From: a virus
DNA: 54,280 bases
Strand: one strand, 5' to 3'
IMG/VR virus record: IMGVR_UViG_3300037493_002486
Coordinates: 1-54,280 of that record
Within the stretch, counting starts at the first letter, position 1, and each line of letters begins with the position of its first letter. Below are positions 1 through 8,157 of the stretch, piece after piece. Below the pieces are notes generated by a model. It saw nothing but the letters and a program-made list of their open reading frames with translations. It ran no database searches and was not told the DNA's origin. A program made the position numbers and the translations under genes.

Positions 1-2
1 CC

Positions 3-1043
3 CCTGACAGGCATTTAATCTGTTTTGGTACAGAAGAAACAATTGGCACTATTTCTTCGCAGGATCCTATGTTTGTACGTTTTTCTGACCAAGAGAACAT
101 CGCTGAATTTGAACCTACTGCAACTAACACGGCCGGTGGACAACGGCTCACGGACGGTAATCATATCGTATCTGCCATTCGTTCTCGTGGCCAGATACTT
201 ATCTTTACTGACACTGCGTTACATGGCATGCAGTATGTAGGGCCTCCGTATACATTTGGTTTTTCACAGTTAGGTACAAACTGTGGCTTGATCGGTCCTC
301 ACGCATCAGCTGACGTTAACGGCGTGGCTATGTGGATGGGCGTTGGCGCTTTCTATGTGTTTGACGGTACGGTTAAAAAAATACCTTGTACGGTTCAGGA
401 CTACGTATTTAAAGATTTAAACAAGGTCCAAGGAACAAAAACGCACATGGGTGTAAATTCGGAATACAACGAAGTGACATGGTTTTATTGCTCGTTTACC
501 TCCGATTATATTGACCGCTACGTAACTTACGATTACATAGAAAATGTGTGGTCTATTGGGACAATGGCTAGAACGGCATGGAATGACACAGGAACATTCG
601 ATCAACCAACAGCGTCCGAGTATTTAGCAGACAGTACCGCAACGCCAGTTGGACCGACTGTAAATGGCTTAACCCCAGGACGCTCCCTTATCTATCTACA
701 AGAAATTGGTGCAAATGCAGTGGACCAACCTATTACGGCATTTTTACGCTCTGGCTACTTTGACATAGGCGACGGCGATCAAATGTTGTTTATGAAACGA
801 TTTATTCCTGACTTTAGGAATTTTGTAGGGGATTTAACCATACACTTATTAATGCGTGCATTCCCCGCTGCTACAGCTAGTCCAAGTTCTTTAGACCCTT
901 ATGTGATTAATCCTACTACGGATAAAGTGGACACTCGCGCGCGAGGAAGGCAAATTTCCGTGAGCATGGAAAGTGATACTCTAGACAGTACCTGGCGTTT
1001 TGGTACGTTGCGCGTCGATATTCAACCGGATGGCTTGCGATGA
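3..1043 (+). CDS. P22 gp10-like tail/DNA-stabilisation structural protein (3' part)
   Basis: The reading frame is open from the window edge, so the 5' end is missing; the internal ATG at 69 is not the true start. The visible part reads as the phage family with a DRHLICFG strand followed by DPMFVRFSDQEN and a NTAGGQRL segment, typical of packaged-DNA stabilisation or tail-hub proteins rich in beta strands. A later segment (HMGVNSEYNEVTWFYCS) is also typical. Its stop overlaps the start of the next gene (ATGA). Family assignment is from memory of such proteins; the structural role is fairly safe, the exact position in the tail is not. Confidence 0.7.
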   Translation, partial: PDRHLICFGTEETIGTISSQDPMFVRFSDQENIAEFEPTATNTAGGQRLTDGNHIVSAIRSRGQILIFTDTALHGMQYVGPPYTFGFSQLGTNCGLIGPHASADVNGVAMWMGVGAFYVFDGTVKKIPCTVQDYVFKDLNKVQGTKTHMGVNSEYNEVTWFYCSFTSDYIDRYVTYDYIENVWSIGTMARTAWNDTGTFDQPTASEYLADSTATPVGPTVNGLTPGRSLIYLQEIGANAVDQPITAFLRSGYFDIGDGDQMLFMKRFIPDFRNFVGDLTIHLLMRAFPAATASPSSLDPYVINPTTDKVDTRARGRQISVSMESDTLDSTWRFGTLRVDIQPDGLR

Positions 1044-1216
1044 GTAAGATTAATAATGTCCGACTACCCAATGCGGTATCTGCACAATATAGTCCACAGC
1101 AGTTTGACCAATTGGTGCGGTCGGTGGAGCAGATTGTACTGCAGCTTAACAGTAATTACACCCCTAACGTAACCGAGGATAAGGGCGAGGCTATGACCTG
1201 GTTCTTTAGCAGCTAA
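1040..1216 (+). CDS. small hypothetical phage protein, 58 aa
   Basis: The ATG at 1040 overlaps the TGA of the preceding structural gene, and the TAA at 1214-1216 overlaps the ATG of the next gene, so this gene is translationally coupled on both sides. The protein starts MSKINNVRLPNAV and ends MTWFFSS. It has a short amphipathic stretch (QQFDQLVRSVEQIVLQLN) that could form a coiled coil. No function is recognised. The exact fit between two structural genes supports it as real. Confidence 0.7.
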   Translation: MSKINNVRLPNAVSAQYSPQQFDQLVRSVEQIVLQLNSNYTPNVTEDKGEAMTWFFSS

Positions 1217-1554
1217 TGGCAAACTTATACAAACGGTATTACAAAGCTTTTTCCGGAGCTACGACAGAGGACATATTGACCGTTCCTGCGGCTACAACGG
1301 CAATTGTAAAATCAATTATTGTATCTAATACAACCGGTTCTTCTATTAATGTGACTGCAGCATTTTCCCCACTAGGAACAGGTACCATGACGGTTGCTCC
1401 TGCCTTAGCCGTAGCTACCAATAGTTACATAGACCTATTGGCAGGAAAAGTAGCCGGGCCTTTGATACTAGAGGCCACGGATATTTTAAAAATTACTTCA
1501 TCAGCAGCTAATTTAAATGTGACTGTTTCTGCAATGCTTGTAGACAGAAGCTAG
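1216..1554 (+). CDS. beta-rich virion-associated protein, 112 aa
   Basis: Starts at the ATG that overlaps the upstream TAA. The protein is rich in Thr, Ala, Val and Ile with alternating hydrophobic residues, which suggests an all-beta fold, and it lies among virion genes. It resembles the 108-aa product of 52503-52829 in its start (MAN-YK), a TVPAATTAIV/TVPSATSAVC strand and the following SN segment, so the two may be distant paralogues. It may be a small tail or capsid accessory protein; no specific function is recognised. Confidence 0.7.
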   Translation: MANLYKRYYKAFSGATTEDILTVPAATTAIVKSIIVSNTTGSSINVTAAFSPLGTGTMTVAPALAVATNSYIDLLAGKVAGPLILEATDILKITSSAANLNVTVSAMLVDRS

Positions 1555-1641
1555 TAAAATAGCTCATAATTACAACATCTTCGCCTCCTTTACTGAGGTG
1601 CGGCCCTGTGAGGCCATTTATGTATTTGGGAAAGGTTAAAC

Positions 1642-3579
1642 ATGGCAGAAGAAATGCAGGGTATTATGGGTCTGGCGGAAGGCCAACCACAACAGGCAGG
1701 CGGTCAAATTGACCCGTCTAAGTTCAGTCCGATTATTGAAAGCTACGCGAAGAACAGCCCTCGCGAGTTCAGTAAAGACATTTTAGCTGGTATTGCGGAA
1801 GTAGACCCTGCATTGGCAGATAAATTTATCCGTGAACTGGCCGCAATGAACCTGTCCCAAGAAGTTATTGACGCATTGCAGGAAATGGTAGACGGTATCC
1901 TTGCCGCTCCTGAGGACTATGCGGAAGACCGGAAAGGGCTGCTTGCAGAGGGCGTGCCAGAAGATTTACTTCCAGAGCAATTTGACCCGGCCTTCTTTGC
2001 CGCATTTAATCTAGCCCTTGATCAATTAGAAACACAACAAGCTGCTGTTACGCCTGCTGTCCCTGCTTTTGCAGATGGCGGAATTATCAATGTTAAATCA
2101 ATTGCAAAAGAACTGGCCGCAATGGGCCGTGGTGGCGACACCATGCTTGCGCACATTACACCAGAAGAAGCGGGCCTTTTACGCAGGCGCGGCGGTAGCG
2201 GCACAATCAACCGTAATACTGGTCTTCGCGAATTCGGTTTCCTTAAAAAAGCCTTTAAAAAAATCGGTAAGGCAGTAAAAGGCGTTGCAAAAGGTATTGG
2301 TAAGGTAGTAAAAGGTATTACAAGCAGCACTATTGGTAAGATTATTCTTACCATGGCCGCCGTATACTTTATGGGACCTGCTGGTTTTAACTTAGCAACA
2401 AATATGGGAATTACAAATGCGGCTTTGGCAACGGGTGTAAATACCTTTGCAGGCAGTACGCTTGTAAACCTTGCTTCTGGTCAAAAAATAGGCCAAGCCA
2501 TTAAAGGCGGTATCATTGCAGGTGCAACGGCAGGTGCCGTATCAGGTGCGATGAACTACTTTAATCCTCCTACTCCGGCTCCCATTACAGAAGGCAGCTT
2601 TAATCCTGTTAATACGCCGGATGTGACTACATACGATATATCCCAAGGTGTACAAGGCGCTCAAGGTCTTGAAGGTATTCAAGGCATTCCTATGGATAAT
2701 CCCATAATGGCCCCAACTCCAATGCCTACTGCTAGTGTGCCGACGCCTCCAGCTCCTACTCCAGTGGCTTCTCCTGTAAACGCAGCTCCTCCTGTAAATG
2801 CAGCTCCTTCTGTAAACGCAGCCCCTCAAATAGGCGCAGCTCCAGCCCCTATTGTAGAAGGTTCCTTTACTCCTAATGCTGCATACCAACCACCGCCTCC
2901 TCCTGGCGTGATGGACTTAATCAAAGAAGGCAAGTACGGTGACGCCGCTTCTGCTGCGTATAAAACTATTTCACCTTCTGCTATTCAAGAGCAGGGCACT
3001 GCAGCTGCACAAAAAGCGGGCATGGATGCAATTAAGACACTTCCTGCTGGTACTCCAAACGCTGTAATAAGCAGTGTGTACGAAAAAGCTTACACGGCAG
3101 CAATGCCAGGCATGTTATCTACCTACGGCCCTATAGCCGCGGTTGGTCTAGGGGCAGCCTATTTAGGCGGTGCATTTAAACCTATTCCAGCAACGCCTCC
3201 TGCTAATATAGACATGTTCAAAACCACAGGGTCTGACTTACTGGCCCAAGACCCGTCCAAGTATGGGCTTAGCTTCGGCGGAACAAATACAACGTATGGC
3301 TCAAACCCATACGAACAGATGTATTCTGCCTACAAAACAGTGCCATCGCCTGTTCCTCTTGCTAAAGGTGGTATTGCTTCACTTGAGGATTTTCCTCGTA
3401 AAAACGGCCCGATTAGCGGTCCAGGTACCGGTACTTCTGATTCTGTTCCAGCGATGTTATCGGACGGTGAATTTGTATTTACGGCCAGGGCAGTACGTGC
3501 CATGGGCCAAGGATCACGTAGAAAAGGCGCTAAACGCATGTACGCCTTAATGAAACAACTTGAGGCAAAGGGGAAGTAA
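1642..3579 (+). CDS. putative internal virion/tail protein with glycine-rich membrane-active segment
   Basis: 645 aa. An acidic N-terminal helical region (residues 1-140) is followed by a Lys-rich amphipathic stretch (about 190-230, FLKKAFKKIGKAVKGVAKG) and a long hydrophobic Gly/Ala-rich region (about 230-300) with possible membrane segments. Next come a short collagen-like GXY run (GVQGAQGLEGIQGIP, about residue 335) and Pro/Ala repeats with VNAAP units. The C-terminus has the phage motif GPGTGTSDSVPAMLSDGEFVFTARAVR, here seen near residue 600. The basic plus hydrophobic segments fit a protein that is ejected and enters the host membrane, but this is inference. Confidence 0.65.
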   Translation: MAEEMQGIMGLAEGQPQQAGGQIDPSKFSPIIESYAKNSPREFSKDILAGIAEVDPALADKFIRELAAMNLSQEVIDALQEMVDGILAAPEDYAEDRKGLLAEGVPEDLLPEQFDPAFFAAFNLALDQLETQQAAVTPAVPAFADGGIINVKSIAKELAAMGRGGDTMLAHITPEEAGLLRRRGGSGTINRNTGLREFGFLKKAFKKIGKAVKGVAKGIGKVVKGITSSTIGKIILTMAAVYFMGPAGFNLATNMGITNAALATGVNTFAGSTLVNLASGQKIGQAIKGGIIAGATAGAVSGAMNYFNPPTPAPITEGSFNPVNTPDVTTYDISQGVQGAQGLEGIQGIPMDNPIMAPTPMPTASVPTPPAPTPVASPVNAAPPVNAAPSVNAAPQIGAAPAPIVEGSFTPNAAYQPPPPPGVMDLIKEGKYGDAASAAYKTISPSAIQEQGTAAAQKAGMDAIKTLPAGTPNAVISSVYEKAYTAAMPGMLSTYGPIAAVGLGAAYLGGAFKPIPATPPANIDMFKTTGSDLLAQDPSKYGLSFGGTNTTYGSNPYEQMYSAYKTVPSPVPLAKGGIASLEDFPRKNGPISGPGTGTSDSVPAMLSDGEFVFTARAVRAMGQGSRRKGAKRMYALMKQLEAKGK

Positions 3580-6210
3580 ATGGCCGAGGAAATTAGCACC
3601 CAGATTGTACGGGAAGCTCCCGAAATTGAGGCCTATAAACTAGGTCTCTTAAAAGAAGCCCAAGGACTCTACAATGAGCCATTAAACCTACCTGCGTATG
3701 AGGCAGCGGGCTTATCCCCAGGCACCAACCAAGCCATAGACCTTGCTAGACAAGGTATTGGCGCTTATCAACCTTATTTAGACGCTGCTTCTCAAGGTAT
3801 TACACAGGGCCAGAACGTAGCTCAACAAGGTGCAAATGTAGCTGCGGGTGTAAACACAGCGCCTGCTTTTGCCAATGCGCAAGGCATCATGAACCAAGGT
3901 GTTACTGCTGCCGGAGGTATCGGCCAAGCGGCTAACCTAGCAGGTAATTACTTGCAAGCTGATTTAAATCAGTCGCAAGGTGTATTGGGCCGTGCCTCAG
4001 GCATAGCTGAAAATGCACTTGTTGCGGGTATACCGTCACAAGGGGCCGCCCTAGATACACTAGGACAAGGCATAGGTGCATACGGGCAAATGGCAGGAGG
4101 CGCCGCTGCACAAGGGACTGCTTTAAATACCGCAGGACAAGGCTTAAATGCCTATAACCAAATGGCATCGGGTGTTGCCGGTCAAGCATTAGGCCAAGGC
4201 CTTGTTGGCAGGGGAACAGAACGTTTCGATCAAATGGTAACCGCTGCAACGCCTGCCTTAACGCAAGGGCAGTCATATATTGGCCAAGGCATGTCAACGG
4301 CAAATCAGGTAGCTGCCGCAGGACTGCCCTCACAATACATTGGTCAAGGAATGGTTGGGCAAGGTGCAAATGCTTACGGTCAAATGGCAGGAGGTGCTGC
4401 AGCACAGGGCACTGGACAAGGCTTAGTGGGCCAAGGTGCGGGCTTAGCCGGACAAATGGTATCTTCTGCAATGCCTGCCATAGAGCAAGGCCAAGGCACT
4501 GTAGGAAGAGGTATTCAAACTGCAGGTCAAATATCCGCTGCAGGATTACCTGCACAACAAACAGGACAAAACCTCGTGGCCCAAGGCGCTGGATTGGCTG
4601 GCCAGATGGTTGGAACGGGGATCACGGCCCAGGAAAGGGGATTAGGTGCTGTTGAACAAGGCATTGCCGGACTAGGGCAGGCCTCTAGAGCATACGACCC
4701 TGCGTCGGCGCAGGCCTTTATGAATCCGTATCAGCAACAGGTCACGGATAAAGCACTTCAAGAAATGCGTCGTCAGGCAGACATCGCGGCCCAAGGAACA
4801 GCAGCTCAAGCAGTTCGTTCAGGCGCGTTTGGCGGTACACGTGAAGGCGTGCAACGTGCTGAACAAGAGCGTAATCTACAGGACTTGATGTCACAACGTG
4901 TCTTCCAGGACATGGCCGCTAATTACGGTCAGGCACAGGCCGCTGGCATGACCACCTTTGAGCAAGCACGTCAACGTGAATTGGCCGCCGCTCAAGGCAC
5001 TATTGGCGCAGGTACTGCGCTTGGTGGCCTAGGCACTAACGCGGCTAATATATACGGCCAAGCTGGCCAGCAATTAACTCAAGCAGGCACTGCAACCGGC
5101 GCTTTAGGTGCACAAGCGGCTAATATCCTGGCTAACCAAGCAGGTCTTGAGGGCACTCTTGGGACTCAACAAGGCGCGCTAGGAGCACAGGCTGCCAACG
5201 TCTACGGACAGGCCAGTCAGAACCTAACAAATGCCGGTCAAGCCACGGGGGCCTTGGGTGTCAATGAAGCCAATATATATGGTCAAATGGGTCAGGGACT
5301 TACACAGGCTGGTACGGCTACGGGTGCTTTAGGTGCGCAGGCATCTAATATCCTTGCTAATCAGGCAGGCCTACAAGGTACTCTAGGTTCTCAACAAGGT
5401 GCTTTAGGTTCTCAAGTGGCCAACATATACGGTCAATCTGGTCAAAACTTCACGAATGCTGGCCAAGTCGCCGGTGCTTTGGGGGTTAATGAAGCTAATA
5501 TATACGGCAACATGGGTCAAGGTATTACCAATGTAGGCCAGTTACAAGGGTCATTAGGCCTGAATCAGGCCAATATATACGGCAACATGGGTCAGGGCTT
5601 GACGCAAGCAGGGGCTACACAAAGTAACGTGGGCACTGCCGCTGCTAATATATACGGTAATGTGGCTAATACGACTGCTAATATAGGCAATACACTAGGT
5701 AATCAAGCTATTCAAAATGCTCAACTAGGCCAGTCTGGTGTATCTAATATGGGCAACTTATCTGCCTCACAAGCTGCTACACTAGGTAATCTAGGTCAAG
5801 GTATCGGTGCATTGGGCTCTCAATCTGCTACCGTAGACTTGAACAAAGCTGGCACCTTGTCTAATATAGGTACTAATATTGCCAGCATGGGTACACAACA
5901 GGGACAAATAGGCGAAGCTACTCAACGTGCCGGAATTAATGACGTTAACCTATTGTCAGGCATTGGCGCTATTGAGCAGCAAAATGCTCAAAACCAAATG
6001 GATGCGATTCGTAATACGCAACTTCAAGAAACAATGTCACCGTATCAACAACTAGGGTTTGTATCCGATATATACAAAAATGCGCCAACTAGTCAGATGT
6101 CCCTGACCTCTGCTAGTGCACCTAGCCCTTCTACCTTCCAAACGGTAGCAGGTACGGTGCTTGGTGGTGTTACAACAGCAGCTGCAGCAAGTAAAGCCGG
6201 TTTATTCTAA
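3580..6210 (+). CDS. long Gly/Gln/Ala-rich repetitive virion protein
   Basis: 876 aa, starting directly after the preceding TAA. The N-terminal half has loose repeats of GQG-AYGQMAGGAAAQGT type. A central segment (about residues 375-475) with FMNPYQQQVTDKALQEMRRQ and RSGAFGGTREGVQ is typical of internal or tail proteins of many uncultured podoviruses. From residue 482 to about 681 there are eight consecutive 25-residue repeats (GALG---ANIYGQ-GQ-LT-AG). The C-terminus is hydrophobic and Ala/Gly-rich (VAGTVLGGVTTAAAAS). Probably a structural protein of the ejection apparatus or tail; no enzymatic motif was seen. Confidence 0.65.
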   Translation: MAEEISTQIVREAPEIEAYKLGLLKEAQGLYNEPLNLPAYEAAGLSPGTNQAIDLARQGIGAYQPYLDAASQGITQGQNVAQQGANVAAGVNTAPAFANAQGIMNQGVTAAGGIGQAANLAGNYLQADLNQSQGVLGRASGIAENALVAGIPSQGAALDTLGQGIGAYGQMAGGAAAQGTALNTAGQGLNAYNQMASGVAGQALGQGLVGRGTERFDQMVTAATPALTQGQSYIGQGMSTANQVAAAGLPSQYIGQGMVGQGANAYGQMAGGAAAQGTGQGLVGQGAGLAGQMVSSAMPAIEQGQGTVGRGIQTAGQISAAGLPAQQTGQNLVAQGAGLAGQMVGTGITAQERGLGAVEQGIAGLGQASRAYDPASAQAFMNPYQQQVTDKALQEMRRQADIAAQGTAAQAVRSGAFGGTREGVQRAEQERNLQDLMSQRVFQDMAANYGQAQAAGMTTFEQARQRELAAAQGTIGAGTALGGLGTNAANIYGQAGQQLTQAGTATGALGAQAANILANQAGLEGTLGTQQGALGAQAANVYGQASQNLTNAGQATGALGVNEANIYGQMGQGLTQAGTATGALGAQASNILANQAGLQGTLGSQQGALGSQVANIYGQSGQNFTNAGQVAGALGVNEANIYGNMGQGITNVGQLQGSLGLNQANIYGNMGQGLTQAGATQSNVGTAAANIYGNVANTTANIGNTLGNQAIQNAQLGQSGVSNMGNLSASQAATLGNLGQGIGALGSQSATVDLNKAGTLSNIGTNIASMGTQQGQIGEATQRAGINDVNLLSGIGAIEQQNAQNQMDAIRNTQLQETMSPYQQLGFVSDIYKNAPTSQMSLTSASAPSPSTFQTVAGTVLGGVTTAAAASKAGLF

Positions 6211-6219
6211 GGAAATACC

Positions 6220-8157
6220 ATGAAATCTAAAATAACAGATCGACCTATGTTTAAAAAACCAGTAGATGAGACTGACGTAGAAAACGTCGGCATCATGCAA
6301 GGCTTTATGGATGCCATGGAGGAGGACGACAGCGAAGACGAATACGAAATGGACGATAACGAGGCGTCGAAAGTAGCCGATCGTCGTCCTAATTCACCAG
6401 AGATTCTGATGAATAACCTTCGTGGTGACATGCGCTCTATCGATGCGCGGGTCGAGGAGCTTGCTGACTTAGTGGGTTACAACGCTGCGGCAGACACCCC
6501 AGAAGACGTGCTTGCCTTATTGCAACCAGTACTAGCACAGCAACAAGGTGCTCCAATGCCTCCACAAGGCGGTATTCCTGCTGCAATGCCACAAAGCATG
6601 CCAGGTATGGAACAAGCAATGCCAATGCCTGCAGATGCAGGTATGGGTGGCATCGGTGCGTTGCCCACGGACCAAGGAGCAATGCCTCAAGAACCAGTGG
6701 CCATGGCCCGCGGTGGATACGTACAGCATTTTAGAGATGGGACCGCAGAGGATGGCGTAACCCCTATGGAAGATACATCCTCATATAACTACCCTGCTGA
6801 CTGGAAAGCAGCTGCTCAGTATATGGTAGAACAAGACATGCTTAGGAAGCCTCTTGCAGTGCCTGATTTAAAAAAGGGCATGGAATCTCGTATTCCTTTG
6901 TATCAAAGCTTACTTGGTGTAGATAAAAACCAGTCTCAAGCGCAGATGTTGGCAGAACTAGGCAATCGTGCATTTAACTACGCTGCAAACGTAGACGATC
7001 AAGGTCGTCCTTTACGTGGTTCTGGCATGGCTCGTTTTGCTGGTGCTGTTCGTACCTTGCCTACCGCTATGACCGCTATTGCTGCAGAAGCTGAAAAACA
7101 AAATCGCGCTGTTAAAGTGGCCGCTCTTCAGGCCACTGAAAAAGACATTCAAGATACTCGTGAAGAAAACACTAAACTCATCAATGGTCAGCGTACTATG
7201 TGGAGAGAAGTATTTAAACAAAGCATGAAGGATTCTGGTGATAAAGGGTTTGGTAGCGGAGTAGAAGGCGCAGCTCATACTACCCTATACAAATATGCTC
7301 CAGCCTATGCAAATGGTACTTTGAGCGAAGAGCTTTCACGTAAGTTTGAATCTGCTTTACAGATTATTCAGACTCCTACTCAATTTAATAACCCATACAC
7401 CGGTAACATAGAGACTAGAACACCTAAACTTCCTGAGTACGTGACCTCGGCTATTTCAGCACGTCAAAAACTATCCGGGCTTACTCCTAAAGTAACTCCT
7501 CCTAGTGTTGAAGTCCCAGGTACAGTTCCAGGTACAGTTCCTAGTGGTGCGTCGGGTGAGATCCCTGCGGCTGACTTACCCGCATTGCAACAAGCAGCTC
7601 AAAATGGCGATGCAAATGCTCAAAAAACGCTTCTTGCAGCTCAGCGAAAACCTACGTCTTTATGGTCCTTATCCGGATCAATAACGGGTCCGGTATCTGC
7701 ATTGCAGGCAGGTGCTGCAAGGGTTCCTGGACAAGGCGGTTCTTTTTCAGATGTGACCCAGGCTCGCGCATATTCTCAAACAGCTATTAATGGCATAGTA
7801 TCTGCACTTAGAACTACCGATAGGTTTGGTAATTCAGAACGCGAAGAAATTAAAAAAGACTTAGGCCTTGTGCCACAGTTATTTGATGACCCTGCTGCAT
7901 TACGAAATAGGCTAATTGGGATTGGGGACTTTATTGAACAAGAAAGAGTTCTTGCGGAACGTCAATTACAAAACCAGGATCTTCCTGTAGAATTACGTAA
8001 AACAGTGGCTACTCGCCTAGAAGAAATGAAAAGTGCAATTAAAATCCTGGGTCTACCACCTAAGATATATTCAGTAGAAGAAGCCGCCAAACTAGGCCCT
8101 GATGTTGAATTTTTGTGGAATGGTAATACTCCAATGAGGACAAAAAATGTCAGATAA
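6220..8157 (+). CDS. putative internal virion protein, 645 aa
   Basis: The N-terminus is strongly acidic (MEEDDSEDEYEMDDNEAS, residues about 32-50), followed by a Met/Pro/Gln-rich linker (about 110-160) and an ARGGYVQHF segment that is often seen in phage virion proteins. The C-terminal half is helical and charged. An AGGAGG-like ribosome site is weak, but the start lies 9 nt after the previous stop. It overlaps the next gene by 11 nt. It sits between two other large putative ejection proteins, and this three-gene set resembles internal-core modules of podoviruses. Function is inferred from context only. Confidence 0.6.
   Translation: MKSKITDRPMFKKPVDETDVENVGIMQGFMDAMEEDDSEDEYEMDDNEASKVADRRPNSPEILMNNLRGDMRSIDARVEELADLVGYNAAADTPEDVLALLQPVLAQQQGAPMPPQGGIPAAMPQSMPGMEQAMPMPADAGMGGIGALPTDQGAMPQEPVAMARGGYVQHFRDGTAEDGVTPMEDTSSYNYPADWKAAAQYMVEQDMLRKPLAVPDLKKGMESRIPLYQSLLGVDKNQSQAQMLAELGNRAFNYAANVDDQGRPLRGSGMARFAGAVRTLPTAMTAIAAEAEKQNRAVKVAALQATEKDIQDTREENTKLINGQRTMWREVFKQSMKDSGDKGFGSGVEGAAHTTLYKYAPAYANGTLSEELSRKFESALQIIQTPTQFNNPYTGNIETRTPKLPEYVTSAISARQKLSGLTPKVTPPSVEVPGTVPGTVPSGASGEIPAADLPALQQAAQNGDANAQKTLLAAQRKPTSLWSLSGSITGPVSALQAGAARVPGQGGSFSDVTQARAYSQTAINGIVSALRTTDRFGNSEREEIKKDLGLVPQLFDDPAALRNRLIGIGDFIEQERVLAERQLQNQDLPVELRKTVATRLEEMKSAIKILGLPPKIYSVEEAAKLGPDVEFLWNGNTPMRTKNVR

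Noticed and set aside
2542-2889. 115-aa minus frame rich in YRRS repeats
   Set aside because: Shadow of the VNAAP repeats of the virion gene on the plus strand.
3932-4555. 207-aa open frame on the minus strand
   Set aside because: It is a shadow of the repetitive virion gene; its Leu/Pro/His-rich composition reflects the repeats, and it has no ribosome site.
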